A DNA stretch of 64,000 nt from Karalla daura (lineage: Eukaryota > Chordata > Actinopteri > Chaetodontiformes > Leiognathidae), in the NCBI GenBank assembly GCA_029224185.1, contig JANZKI010000039.1, positions 310,001 to 374,000 of the forward strand, read 5' to 3'. The position numbers were made by a program, and so were the translations under genes. Shown here in pieces: positions 37,554 through 49,907 of this stretch (within the stretch, counting starts at the first letter, position 1; each line of letters starts with the position of its first letter). The notes under the pieces were generated by a model. The model ran no database searches. It was not told the origin of the DNA and was given only the letters and a program-made list of their open reading frames with translations.

Positions 37554-38418
37554 TTTTTTTCACTTTCGGCGAGCTTTAATATCTCAGCTCCGGAAAAACA
37601 CCCGGCATCGGGATTGCTTTTTCCAGTGAGCATGGGCCACCCCGGAGGCGGCTCACACCCCAAATGGTGGGTTTGGGCTCGCTTGCTCGGGGTCGGGATC
37701 TCGGCCAAAACGACAGGTCCGGGGTGGTCGTTTTTTTCACTTTCGGCGAGCTTTAAAATCTCAGCTCCAGGATCAAATCCGGCATCGGGATTGCTTTTTC
37801 CAGTGAGCGTGGGCCACCCCGGAGGCGGCTCACACCCCAAATGGTGGGTTTGGGCTCGCTCGCTCGGGGTCGGGATCTCGGCCAAAACGACAGGTCCGGG
37901 GTGGTCGTTTTTTTCACTTTCGGCGAGCTTTAATATCTCAGCTCCAGGATCAAATCCGGCATCTGGATTGCTTTTTCCAGTGAGCGTGGGCCACCCTGGA
38001 GGCGGCTCACACCCCAAATCGTGGGTTTGGGCGCGCTCGCTCGGGGTCGGGATCTCGGCCAAAACGACAGGTCCGGGGTGGTCGTTTTTTTCACTTTCGG
38101 CGAGCTTTAATATCTCAGCTCCAGGATCAAATCCGGCATCGGGATTGCTTTTTCCAGTGAGCGTGGGCCACCCTGGAGGCGGCTCACACCCCAAATCGTG
38201 GGTTTGGGCGCGCTCGCTCGGGGTCGGGATCTCGGCCAAAACGACAGGTCCGGGGTGGTCGTTTTTTTCACTTTCGGCGAGCTTTAAAATCTCAGCTCCA
38301 GGATCAAATCCGGCATCGGGATTGCTTTTTCCAGTGAGCGTGGGCCACCCCGGAGGCGGCTCACACCCCAAATGGTGGGTTTGGGCTCGCTCGCTCGGGG
38401 TCGGGATTTCGGCCAAAA

Positions 38419-38558
38419 CGACATGTCCGGGGTGGTCGTTTTTTTCCCTTTCGGCGAGCTTTAATATCTCATCTCCAGGATCATATGATCCTGGAGATGA
38501 GATATTAAAGCTCGCCGAAAGGGAAAAAGTGAAAAAAACGACCACCCCGGACCTGTCG
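38419..38558 (+). repeat. Fold-back palindrome 15
   Basis: Centre 38482-38487. CCCTTTCGG type; the upstream monomer is AAATGGTGGG with GGGATTTCGG, unlike the AATTCGGGGG neighbour of most CCC copies. Confidence 0.95.
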
Positions 38559-39010
38559 TTTTTTTCACTTTCGGCGAGCTTTAAAATCTCAGCTCCAGGA
38601 TCAAATCCGGCATCGGGATTGCTTTTTCCAGTGAGCGTGGGCCACCCCGGAGGCGGCTCACACCCCAAATGGTGGGTTTGGGCTCGCTCGCTCGGGGTCG
38701 GGATCTCGGCCAAAACGACAGGTCCGGGGTGGTCGTTTTTTTCACTTTCGGCGAGCTTTAATATCTCAGCTCCAGGATCAAATCCGGCATCGGGATTGCT
38801 TTTTCCAGTGAGCGTGGGCCACCCTGGAGGCGGCTCACACCCCAAATCGTGGGTTTGGGCGCGCTCGCTCGGGGTCGGGATCTCGGCCAAAACGACAGGT
38901 CCGGGGTGGTCGTTTTTTTCACTTTCGGCGAGCTTTAAAATCTCAGCTCCAGGATCAAATCCGGCATCGGGATTGCTTTTTCCAGTGAGCGTGGGCCACC
39001 CCGGAGGCGG

Positions 39011-40663
39011 CTCACACCCCAAATGGTGGGTTTGGGCTCGCTCGCTCGGGGTCGGGATCTCGGCCAAAACGACAGGTCCGGGGTGGTCATTTTTTTCCCT
39101 TTCGGCGAGCTTTAAAATCTCAGCTCCAGGATCAAATCCGGCATCGGGATTGCTTTTTCCAGTGAGCGTGGGCCACCCCGGAGGCGGCTCACACCCCAAA
39201 TCGTTGGTTTGGGCTCGTTCGCTCGGGGTCGGGATTTCGGCCAAAACGACAGGTCCGGGGTGGTCGTTTTTTTCACTTTCGGCGAGCTTTAATATCTCAG
39301 CTCCAGGATCAAATCCGGCATCGGGATGGCTTTTTCCAGTGAGCGTGGGCCACTCCGGAGGCGGCTCACACCCCAATTCGGGGGTTTGGGCTCGCTCGCT
39401 CGGGGTCGGGATCTCGGCCAAAACGACATGTCCGGGGTGGTCGTTTTTTTCCCTTTCGGCGAGCTTTAATATCTCAGCTCCAGGATCAAATCCGGCATCG
39501 GGATTGCTTTTTCCAGTGAGCGTGGGCCACCCCGGAGGCGGCTCACACCCCAAATGGTGGGTTTGGGCTCGCTCGCTCGGGGTCGGGATCTCGGCCAAAA
39601 CGACAGGTCCGGGGTGGTCATTTTTTTCACTTTCGGCGAGCTTTAATATCTCAGCTCCAGGATCAAATCCGGCATCGGGATGGCTTTTTCCAGTGAGCGT
39701 GGGCCACTCCGGAGGCGGCTCACACCCCAATTCGGGGGTTTGGGCTCGCTCGCTCGGGGTCGGGATCTCGGCCAAAACGACATGTCTGGGGTGGTCGTTT
39801 TTTTCACTTTCGGCGAGCTTTAAAATCTCAGCTCCAGGATCAAATCCGGCATCGGGATTGCTTCTTCCAGTGAGCGTGGGCCACCCCGGAGGCGGCTCAC
39901 ACCCCAAATGGTGGGTTTGGGCTCGCTCGCTCGGGGTCGGGATCTCGGCCAAAACGACAGGTCCGGGGTGGTCGTTTTTTTCACTTTCGGCGAGCTTTAA
40001 TATCTCAGCTCCAGGATCAAATCCGGCATCTGGATTGCTTTTTCCAGTGAGCGTGGGCCACCCTGGAGGCGGCTCACACCCCAAATCGTGGGTTTGGGCG
40101 CGCTCGCTCGGGGTCGGGATCTCGGCCAAAACGACAGGTCCGGGGTGGTCGTTTTTTTCACTTTCGGCGAGCTTTAATATCTCAGCTCCAGGATCAAATC
40201 CGGCATCGGGATTGCTGTTTCCAGTGAGCGTGGGCCACCCCGGAGGCGGCTCACACCCCAAATGGTGGGTTTGGGCTCGCTCGCTCGGGGTCGGGATCTC
40301 GGCCAAATCGACAGGTCCGGGGTGGTCGTTTTTTTCACTTTCGGCGAGCTTTAATATCTCAGCTCCAGGATCAAATCAGGCATCGGGATTGCTTTTTCCA
40401 GTGAGCGTGGGCCACCCCGGAGGCGGCTCACACCCCAAATCGTGGGTTTGGACGCGCTCGCTCGGGGTCGGGATCTCGGCCGAAACGACAGGTCCGGGGT
40501 GGTCGTTTTTTTTCACTTTCGGCGAGCTTTAATATCTCAGCTCCAGGATCAAATCCGGCATCGGGATTGCTTTTTCCAGTGAGCGTGGGCCACCCCGGAG
40601 GCGGCTCACACCCCAAATCGTGGGTTTGGGCGCGCTCGCTCGGGGTCGGGATCTCGGCCAAAA
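39011..40663 (+). repeat. Satellite segment without fold-backs
   Basis: Ordinary monomers: an AAATCGTTGG / GGATGGC / AATTCGGGGG run occurs near 39200-39420, and a GGATGGC / AATTCGGGGG pair again near 39680-39740. CATGTCTGGGG at about 39780 is shared with 26906 and 34232. GCTTCTTCC at about 39861 is a singleton. The GGACGCGCTCG / T8 marker monomer follows at base 40452. Nothing other than satellite is present. Confidence 0.85.
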
Positions 40664-40803
40664 CGACAGGTCCGGGGTGGTCGTTTTTTTCACTTTCGGC
40701 GAGCTTTAATATCTCATCTCCAGGATCATATGATCCTGGAGATGAGATATTAAAGCTCGCCGAAAGGGAAAAAGTGAAAAAAACGACCACCCCGGACCTG
40801 TCG
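40664..40803 (+). repeat. Fold-back palindrome 16
   Basis: Centre 40727-40732. CACTTTCGG type; GGAAAAACACCC and GAGCATGGG downstream, start of cassette copy 2. Confidence 0.95.
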
Positions 40804-41668
40804 TTTTTTTCACTTTCGGCGAGCTTTAATATCTCAGCTCCGGAAAAACACCCGGCATCGGGATTGCTTTTTCCAGTGAGCATGGGCCACCCCGGAGGCG
40901 GCTCACACCCCAAATGGTGGGTTTGGGCTCGCTTGCTCGGGGTCGGGATCTCGGCCAAAACGACAGGTCCGGGGTGGTCGTTTTTTTCACTTTCGGCGAG
41001 CTTTAAAATCTCAGCTCCAGGATCAAATCCGGCATCGGGATTGCTTTTTCCAGTGAGCGTGGGCCACCCCGGAGGCGGCTCACACCCCAAATGGTGGGTT
41101 TGGGCTCGCTCGCTCGGGGTCGGGATCTCGGCCAAAACGACAGGTCCGGGGTGGTCGTTTTTTTCACTTTCGGCGAGCTTTAATATCTCAGCTCCAGGAT
41201 CAAATCCGGCATCTGGATTGCTTTTTCCAGTGAGCGTGGGCCACCCTGGAGGCGGCTCACACCCCAAATCGTGGGTTTGGGCGCGCTCGCTCGGGGTCGG
41301 GATCTCGGCCAAAACGACAGGTCCGGGGTGGTCGTTTTTTTCACTTTCGGCGAGCTTTAATATCTCAGCTCCAGGATCAAATCCGGCATCGGGATTGCTT
41401 TTTCCAGTGAGCGTGGGCCACCCTGGAGGCGGCTCACACCCCAAATCGTGGGTTTGGGCGCCCTCGCTCGGGGTCGGGATCTCGGCCAAAACGACAGGTC
41501 CGGGGTGGTCGTTTTTTTCACTTTCGGCGAGCTTTAAAATCTCAGCTCCAGGATCAAATCCGGCATCGGGATTGCTTTTTCCAGTGAGCGTGGGCCACCC
41601 CGGAGGCGGCTCACACCCCAAATGGTGGGTTTGGGCTCGCTCGCTCGGGGTCGGGATTTCGGCCAAAA

Positions 41669-41808
41669 CGACATGTCCGGGGTGGTCGTTTTTTTCCCTT
41701 TCGGCGAGCTTTAATATCTCATCTCCAGGATCATATGATCCTGGAGATGAGATATTAAAGCTCGCCGAAAGGGAAAAAGTGAAAAAAACGACCACCCCGG
41801 ACCTGTCG
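41669..41808 (+). repeat. Fold-back palindrome 17
   Basis: Centre 41732-41737. Same context as palindrome 15, 1,005 bp after palindrome 16. Confidence 0.95.
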
Positions 41809-42496
41809 TTTTTTTCACTTTCGGCGAGCTTTAAAATCTCAGCTCCAGGATCAAATCCGGCATCGGGATTGCTTTTTCCAGTGAGCGTGGGCCACCCCGG
41901 AGGCGGCTCACACCCCAAATGGTGGGTTTGGGCTCGCTCGCTCGGGGTCGGGATCTCGGCCAAAACGACAGGTCCGGGGTGGTCGTTTTTTTCACTTTCG
42001 GCGAGCTTTAATATCTCAGCTCCAGGATCAAATCCGGCATCGGGATTGCTTTTTCCAGTGAGCGTGGGCCACCCTGGAGGCGGCTCACACCCCAAATCGT
42101 GGGTTTGGGCGCGCTCGCTCGGGGTCGGGATCTCGGCCAAAACGACAGGTCCGGGGTGGTCGTTTTTTTCACTTTCGGCGAGCTTTAAAATCTCAGCTCC
42201 AGGATCAAATCCGGCATCGGGATTGCTTTTTCCAGTGAGCGTGGGCCACCCCGGAGGCGGCTCACACCCCAAATCGTTGGTTTGGGCTCGTTCGCTCGGG
42301 GTCGGGATTTCGGCCAAAACGGCAGGTCCGGGGTGGTCGTTTTTTTCACTTTCGGCGAGCTTTAATATCTCAGCTCCAGGATCAAATCCGGCATCGGGAT
42401 GGCTTTTTCCAGTGAGCGTGGGCCACTCCGGAGGCGGCTCACACCCCAATTCGGGGGTTTGGGCTCGCTCGCTCGGGGTCGGGATCTCGGCCAAAA

Positions 42497-42636
42497 CGAC
42501 ATGTCCGGGGTGGTCGTTTTTTTCCCTTTCGGCGAGCTTTAATATCTCATCTCCAGGATCATATGATCCTGGAGATGAGATATTAAAGCTCGCCGAAAGG
42601 GAAAAAGTGAAAAAAACGACCACCCCGGACCTGTCG
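42497..42636 (+). repeat. Fold-back palindrome 18
   Basis: Centre 42560-42565. CCCTTTCGG type with AATTCGGGGG upstream but GGAAAAACACCC and GAGCATGGG downstream, combining the flanks of two classes. Confidence 0.95.
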
Positions 42637-43501
42637 TTTTTTTCACTTTCGGCGAGCTTTAATATCTCAGCTCCGGAAAAACACCCGGCATCGGGATTGC
42701 TTTTTCCAGTGAGCATGGGCCACCCCGGAGGCGGCTCACACCCCAAATGGTGGGTTTGGGCTCGCTTGCTCGGGGTCGGGATCTCGGCCAAAACGACAGG
42801 TCCGGGGTGGTCGTTTTTTTCACTTTCGGCGAGCTTTAAAATCTCAGCTCCAGGATCAAATCCGGCATCGGGATTGCTTTTTCCAGTGAGCGTGGGCCAC
42901 CCCGGAGGCGGCTCACACCCCAAATGGTGGGTTTGGGCTCGCTCGCTCGGGGTCGGGATCTCGGCCAAAACGACAGGTCCGGGGTGGTCGTTTTTTTCAC
43001 TTTCGGCGAGCTTTAATATCTCAGCTCCAGGATCAAATCCGGCATCTGGATTGCTTTTTCCAGTGAGCGTGGGCCACCCTGGAGGCGGCTCACACCCCAA
43101 ATCGTGGGTTTGGGCGCGCTCGCTCGGGGTCGGGATCTCGGCCAAAACGACAGGTCCGGGGTGGTCGTTTTTTTCACTTTCGGCGAGCTTTAATATCTCA
43201 GCTCCAGGATCAAATCCGGCATCGGGATTGCTGTTTCCAGTGAGCGTGGGCCACCCCGGAGGCGGCTCACACCCCAAATGGTGGGTTTGGGCTCGCTCGC
43301 TCGGGGTCGGGATCTCGGCCAAATCGACAGGTCCGGGGTGGTCGTTTTTTTCACTTTCGGCGAGCTTTAATATCTCAGCTCCAGGATCAAATCCGGCATC
43401 TGGATTGCTTTTTCCAGTGAGCGTGGGCCACCCTGGAGGCGGCTCACACCCCAAATCGTGGGTTTGGGCGCGCTCGCTCGGGGTCGGGATCTCGGCCAAA
43501 A

Positions 43502-43641
43502 CGACAGGTCCGGGGTGGTCGTTTTTTTCACTTTCGGCGAGCTTTAATATCTCATCTCCAGGATCATATGATCCTGGAGATGAGATATTAAAGCTCGCCG
43601 AAAGGGAAAAAGTGAAAAAAACGACCACCCCGGACCTGTCG
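43502..43641 (+). repeat. Fold-back palindrome 19
   Basis: Centre 43565-43570. CACTTTCGG type; uniquely followed by CTCCAGGATCAAATCAGGC and the GGACGCGCTCG marker monomer, so its right flank was exchanged. Confidence 0.95.
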
Positions 43642-43839
43642 TTTTTTTCACTTTCGGCGAGCTTTAATATCTCAGCTCCAGGATCAAATCAGGCATCGGG
43701 ATTGCTTTTTCCAGTGAGCGTGGGCCACCCCGGAGGCGGCTCACACCCCAAATCGTGGGTTTGGACGCGCTCGCTCGGGGTCGGGATCTCGGCCGAAACG
43801 ACAGGTCCGGGGTGGTCGTTTTTTTTCACTTTCGGCGAG

Positions 43840-44370
43840 CTTTAATATCTCATCTCCAGGATCAAATCCGGCATCGGGATTGCTGTTTCCAGTGAGCGTG
43901 GGCCACCCCGGAGGCGGCTCACACCCCAAATGGTGGGTTTGGGCTCACTCGCTCGGGGTCGGGATCTCGGCCAAAACGACAGGTCCGGGGTGGTCGTTTT
44001 TTTCACTTTCGGCGAGCTTTAATATCTCAGCTCCAGGATCAAATCCGGCATCGGGATTGCTTTTTCCAGTGAGCGTGGGCCACCCCGGAGGCGGCTCACA
44101 CCCCAAATCGTGGGTTTGGGCGCGCTCGCTCGGGGTCGGGATCTCGGCCAAAACGACAGGTCCGGGGTGGTCGTTTTTTTCACTTTCGGCGAGCTTTAAA
44201 ATCTCAGCTCCAGGATCAAATCCGGCATCGGGATTGCTTTTTCCAGTGAGCGTGGGCCACCCCGGAGGCGGCTCACACCCCAAATGGTGGGTTTGGGCTC
44301 GCTCGCTCGGGGTCGGGATCTCGGCCAAAACGACAGGTCCGGGGTGGTCATTTTTTTCACTTTCGGCGAG
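43840..44370 (+). repeat. 5-monomer (885-bp) duplication, copy 1
   Basis: Recurs at 44725-45255, offset 5 x 177. Both copies carry CTCATCTCC and GGGCTCACTCGC. The right edge is set by TTTAATATC here against TTTAAAATC in the second copy. Confidence 0.85.
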
Positions 44371-44724
44371 CTTTAATATCTCAGCTCCAGGATCAAATCC
44401 GGCATCGGGATGGCTTTTTCCAGTGAGCGTGGGCCACCCCGGAGGCGGCTCACACCCCAATTCGGGGGTTTGGGCGCGCTCGCTCGGGGTCGGGATCTCG
44501 GCCAAAACGACAGGTCCGGGGTGGTCGTTTTTTTCACTTTCGGCGAGCTTTAATATCTCAGCTCCAGGATCAAATCCGGCATCTGGATTGCTTTTTCCAG
44601 TGAGCGTGGGCCACCCTGGAGGCGGCTCACACCCCAAATCGTGGGTTTGGGCGCGCTCGCTCGGGGTCGGGATCTCGGCCAAAACGACAGGTCCGGGGTG
44701 GTCGTTTTTTTCACTTTCGGCGAG

Positions 44725-45255
44725 CTTTAATATCTCATCTCCAGGATCAAATCCGGCATCGGGATTGCTGTTTCCAGTGAGCGTGGGCCACCCCGGAGGC
44801 GGCTCACACCCCAAATGGTGGGTTTGGGCTCACTCGCTCGGGGTCGGGATCTCGGCCAAAACGACAGGTCCGGGGTGGTCGTTTTTTTCACTTTCGGCGA
44901 GCTTTAATATCTCAGCTCCAGGATCAAATCCGGCATCGGGATTGCTTTTTCCAGTGAGCGTGGGCCACCCCGGAGGCGGCTCACACCCCAAATCGTGGGT
45001 TTGGGCGCGCTCGCTCGGGGTCGGGATCTCGGCCAAAACGACAGGTCCGGGGTGGTCGTTTTTTTCACTTTCGGCGAGCTTTAAAATCTCAGCTCCAGGA
45101 TCAAATCCGGCATCGGGATTGCTTTTTCCAGTGAGCGTGGGCCACCCCGGAGGCGGCTCACACCCCAAATGGTGGGTTTGGGCTCGCTCGCTCGGGGTCG
45201 GGATCTCGGCCAAAACGACAGGTCCGGGGTGGTCATTTTTTTCACTTTCGGCGAG
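44725..45255 (+). repeat. 5-monomer (885-bp) duplication, copy 2
   Basis: Second copy of 43840-44370. It leads directly into the left edge of the 5.76-kb duplication that begins at 45263. Confidence 0.85.
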
Positions 45256-45923
45256 CTTTAAAATCTCAGCTCCAGGATCAAATCCGGCATCGGGATGGCT
45301 TTTTCCAGTGAGCGTGGGCCACTCCGGAGGCGGCTCACACCCCAATTCGGGGGTTTGGGCTCGCTCGCTCGGGGTCGGGATCTCGGCCAAAACGACAGGT
45401 CCGGGGTGGTCGTTTTTTTCACTTTCGGCGAGCTTTAATATCTCAGCTCCAGGATCAAATCCGGCATCTGGATTGCTTTTTCCAGTGAGCGTGGGCCACC
45501 CTGGAGGCGGCTCACACCCCAAATCGTGGGTTTGGGCGCGCTCGCTCGGGGTCGGGATCTCGGCCAAAACGACAGGTCCGGGGTGGTCGTTTTTTTCACT
45601 TTCGGCGAGCTTTAATATCTCAGCTCCAGGATCAAATCAGGCATCGGGATTGCTTTTTCCAGTGAGCGTGGGCCACTCCGGAGGCGGCTCACACCCCAAA
45701 TCGTGGGTTTGGGCGCGCTCGCTCGGGGTCGGGATCTCGGCCAAAACGACAGGTCCGGGGTGGTCGTTTTTTTCACTTTCGGCGAGCTTTAATATCTCAG
45801 CTCCAGGATCAAATCCGGCATCGGGATTGCTTTTTCCAGTGAGCGTGGGCCACCCTGGAGGCGGCTCACACCCCAAATCGTGGGTTTGGGCGCGCTCGCT
45901 CGGCGTCGGGATCTCGGCCAAAA

Positions 45924-46063
45924 CGACAGGTCCGGGGTGGTCGTTTTTTTCACTTTCGGCGAGCTTTAATATCTCATCTCCAGGATCATATGATCCTGGA
46001 GATGAGATATTAAAGCTCGCCGAAAGGGAAAAAGTGAAAAAAACGACCACCCCGGACCTGTCG
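45924..46063 (+). repeat. Fold-back palindrome 20
   Basis: Centre 45987-45992. CACTTTCGG type with private CGGCGTCGGG upstream; opens cassette copy 3. Confidence 0.95.
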
Positions 46064-46928
46064 TTTTTTTCACTTTCGGCGAGCTTTAATATCTCAGCTC
46101 CGGAAAAACACCCGGCATCGGGATTGCTTTTTCCAGTGAGCATGGGCCACCCCGGAGGCGGCTCACACCCCAAATGGTGGGTTTGGGCTCGCTTGCTCGG
46201 GGTCGGGATCTCGGCCAAAACGACAGGTCCGGGGTGGTCGTTTTTTTCACTTTCGGCGAGCTTTAAAATCTCAGCTCCAGGATCAAATCCGGCATCGGGA
46301 TTGCTTTTTCCAGTGAGCGTGGGCCACCCCGGAGGCGGCTCACACCCCAAATGGTGGGTTTGGGCTCGCTCGCTCGGGGTCGGGATCTCGGCCAAAACGA
46401 CAGGTCCGGGGTGGTCGTTTTTTTCACTTTCGGCGAGCTTTAATATCTCAGCTCCAGGATCAAATCCGGCATCTGGATTGCTTTTTCCAGTGAGCGTGGG
46501 CCACCCTGGAGGCGGCTCACACCCCAAATCGTGGGTTTGGGCGCGCTCGCTCGGGGTCGGGATCTCGGCCAAAACGACAGGTCCGGGGTGGTCGTTTTTT
46601 TCACTTTCGGCGAGCTTTAATATCTCAGCTCCAGGATCAAATCCGGCATCGGGATTGCTTTTTCCAGTGAGCGTGGGCCACCCTGGAGGCGGCTCACACC
46701 CCAAATCGTGGGTTTGGGCGCCCTCGCTCGGGGTCGGGATCTCGGCCAAAACGACAGGTCCGGGGTGGTCGTTTTTTTCACTTTCGGCGAGCTTTAAAAT
46801 CTCAGCTCCAGGATCAAATCCGGCATCGGGATTGCTTTTTCCAGTGAGCGTGGGCCACCCCGGAGGCGGCTCACACCCCAAATGGTGGGTTTGGGCTCGC
46901 TCGCTCGGGGTCGGGATTTCGGCCAAAA

Positions 46929-47069
46929 CGACATGTCCGGGGTGGTCGTTTTTTTTCCCTTTCGGCGAGCTTTAATATCTCATCTCCAGGATCATATGAT
47001 CCTGGAGATGAGATATTAAAGCTCGCCGAAAGGGAAAAAGTGAAAAAAACGACCACCCCGGACCTGTCG
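46929..47069 (+). repeat. Fold-back palindrome 21
   Basis: Centre 46993-46998. As palindrome 15 but with T8 in the left arm, which breaks the + frame here. Confidence 0.95.
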
Positions 47070-47757
47070 TTTTTTTCACTTTCGGCGAGCTTTAAAATCT
47101 CAGCTCCAGGATCAAATCCGGCATCGGGATTGCTTTTTCCAGTGAGCGTGGGCCACCCCGGAGGCGGCTCACACCCCAAATGGTGGGTTTGGGCTCGCTC
47201 GCTCGGGGTCGGGATCTCGGCCAAAACGACAGGTCCGGGGTGGTCGTTTTTTTCACTTTCGGCGAGCTTTAATATCTCAGCTCCAGGATCAAATCCGGCA
47301 TCGGGATTGCTTTTTCCAGTGAGCGTGGGCCACCCTGGAGGCGGCTCACACCCCAAATCGTGGGTTTGGGCGCGCTCGCTCGGGGTCGGGATCTCGGCCA
47401 AAACGACAGGTCCGGGGTGGTCGTTTTTTTCACTTTCGGCGAGCTTTAAAATCTCAGCTCCAGGATCAAATCCGGCATCGGGATTGCTTTTTCCAGTGAG
47501 CGTGGGCCACCCCGGAGGCGGCTCACACCCCAAATCGTTGGTTTGGGCTCGTTCGCTCGGGGTCGGGATTTCGGCCAAAACGGCAGGTCCGGGGTGGTCG
47601 TTTTTTTCACTTTCGGCGAGCTTTAATATCTCAGCTCCAGGATCAAATCCGGCATCGGGATGGCTTTTTCCAGTGAGCGTGGGCCACTCCGGAGGCGGCT
47701 CACACCCCAATTCGGGGGTTTGGGCTCGCTCGCTCGGGGTCGGGATCTCGGCCAAAA

Positions 47758-47897
47758 CGACATGTCCGGGGTGGTCGTTTTTTTCCCTTTCGGCGAGCTT
47801 TAATATCTCATCTCCAGGATCATATGATCCTGGAGATGAGATATTAAAGCTCGCCGAAAGGGAAAAAGTGAAAAAAACGACCACCCCGGACCTGTCG
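47758..47897 (+). repeat. Fold-back palindrome 22
   Basis: Centre 47821-47826. Same mixed flanks as palindrome 18. Confidence 0.95.
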
Positions 47898-48762
47898 TTT
47901 TTTTCACTTTCGGCGAGCTTTAATATCTCAGCTCCGGAAAAACACCCGGCATCGGGATTGCTTTTTCCAGTGAGCATGGGCCACCCCGGAGGCGGCTCAC
48001 ACCCCAAATGGTGGGTTTGGGCTCGCTTGCTCGGGGTCGGGATCTCGGCCAAAACGACAGGTCCGGGGTGGTCGTTTTTTTCACTTTCGGCGAGCTTTAA
48101 AATCTCAGCTCCAGGATCAAATCCGGCATCGGGATTGCTTTTTCCAGTGAGCGTGGGCCACCCCGGAGGCGGCTCACACCCCAAATGGTGGGTTTGGGCT
48201 CGCTCGCTCGGGGTCGGGATCTCGGCCAAAACGACAGGTCCGGGGTGGTCGTTTTTTTCACTTTCGGCGAGCTTTAATATCTCAGCTCCAGGATCAAATC
48301 CGGCATCTGGATTGCTTTTTCCAGTGAGCGTGGGCCACCCTGGAGGCGGCTCACACCCCAAATCGTGGGTTTGGGCGCGCTCGCTCGGGGTCGGGATCTC
48401 GGCCAAAACGACAGGTCCGGGGTGGTCGTTTTTTTCACTTTCGGCGAGCTTTAATATCTCAGCTCCAGGATCAAATCCGGCATCGGGATTGCTTTTTCCA
48501 GTGAGCGTGGGCCACCCTGGAGGCGGCTCACACCCCAAATCGTGGGTTTGGGCGCGCTCGCTCGGGGTCGGGATCTCGGCCAAAACGACAGGTCCGGGGT
48601 GGTCGTTTTTTTCACTTTCGGCGAGCTTTAAAATCTCAGCTCCAGGATCAAATCCGGCATCGGGATTGCTTTTTCCAGTGAGCGTGGGCCACCCCGGAGG
48701 CGGCTCACACCCCAAATGGTGGGTTTGGGCTCGCTCGCTCGGGGTCGGGATTTCGGCCAAAA

Positions 48763-48902
48763 CGACATGTCCGGGGTGGTCGTTTTTTTCCCTTTCGGCG
48801 AGCTTTAATATCTCATCTCCAGGATCATATGATCCTGGAGATGAGATATTAAAGCTCGCCGAAAGGGAAAAAGTGAAAAAAACGACCACCCCGGACCTGT
48901 CG
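48763..48902 (+). repeat. Fold-back palindrome 23
   Basis: Centre 48826-48831. As palindrome 15, 1,005 bp after palindrome 22. Confidence 0.95.
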
Positions 48903-49767
48903 TTTTTTTCACTTTCGGCGAGCTTTAAAATCTCAGCTCCAGGATCAAATCCGGCATCGGGATTGCTTTTTCCAGTGAGCGTGGGCCACCCCGGAGGCGG
49001 CTCACACCCCAAATGGTGGGTTTGGGCTCGCTCGCTCGGGGTCGGGATCTCGGCCAAAACGACAGGTCCGGGGTGGTCGTTTTTTTCACTTTCGGCGAGC
49101 TTTAATATCTCAGCTCCAGGATCAAATCCGGCATCGGGATTGCTTTTTCCAGTGAGCGTGGGCCACCCTGGAGGCGGCTCACACCCCAAATCGTGGGTTT
49201 GGGCGCGCTCGCTCGGGGTCGGGATCTCGGCCAAAACGACAGGTCCGGGGTGGTCGTTTTTTTCACTTTCGGCGAGCTTTAAAATCTCAGCTCCAGGATC
49301 AAATCCGGCATCGGGATTGCTTTTTCCAGTGAGCGTGGGCCACCCCGGAGGCGGCTCACACCCCAAATGGTGGGTTTGGGCTCGCTCGCTCGGGGTCGGG
49401 ATCTCGGCCAAAACGACAGGTCCGGGGTGGTCATTTTTTTCCCTTTCGGCGAGCTTTAAAATCTCAGCTCCAGGATCAAATCCGGCATCGGGATTGCTTT
49501 TTCCAGTGAGCGTGGGCCACCCCGGAGGCGGCTCACACCCCAAATCGTTGGTTTGGGCTCGTTCGCTCGGGGTCGGGATTTCGGCCAAAACGGCAGGTCC
49601 GGGGTGGTCGTTTTTTTCACTTTCGGCGAGCTTTAATATCTCAGCTCCAGGATCAAATCCGGCATCGGGATGGCTTTTTCCAGTGAGCGTGGGCCACTCC
49701 GGAGGCGGCTCACACCCCAATTCGGGGGTTTGGGCTCGCTCGCTCGGGGTCGGGATCTCGGCCAAAA

Positions 49768-49907
49768 CGACATGTCCGGGGTGGTCGTTTTTTTCCCTTT
49801 CGGCGAGCTTTAATATCTCATCTCCAGGATCATATGATCCTGGAGATGAGATATTAAAGCTCGCCGAAAGGGAAAAAGTGAAAAAAACGACCACCCCGGA
49901 CCTGTCG
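49768..49907 (+). repeat. Fold-back palindrome 24
   Basis: Centre 49831-49836. CCCTTTCGG type, AATTCGGGGG upstream, ordinary CTCCAGGATC downstream; 1,005 bp after palindrome 23. Confidence 0.95.

Larger units (their letters stand above)
37414..39010 (+). repeat. GAGCATGGG cassette, copy 1 (partial)
   Basis: Begins with a fold-back, then the patch GGAAAAACACCC, then GAGCATGGG (C of CATG at 37631), a GGGCTCGCTTGC monomer and a second fold-back. It is offset 3,250 (17 x 177 + 240 + 1) from copy 2 and follows the same order until about 39010. There it takes AAATGGTGGG instead of AAATCGTTGG. Confidence 0.88.
40664..43230 (+). repeat. GAGCATGGG cassette, copy 2
   Basis: Contains three fold-backs (40664, 41669, 42497) and two GAGCATGGG sites (40881, 42714). 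Linked variants are GGGCGCCCTCGC at about 41458 and AAAACGGCAGG at about 42319. It matches 45924-48491 and 52544-55110 in subtype order. It ends where GCTGTTTCC appears at about 43231. A fourth fold-back at 43502 follows outside the matched span. Confidence 0.9.
45924..48491 (+). repeat. GAGCATGGG cassette, copy 3
   Basis: GAGCATGGG at 46141 and 47975, GGGCGCCCTCGC at about 46717, AAAACGGCAGG at about 47580. Offset from copy 2 is 5,260 = 27 x 177 + 4 x 120 + 1. It lies inside the first copy of the 5.76-kb duplication. Confidence 0.9.
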
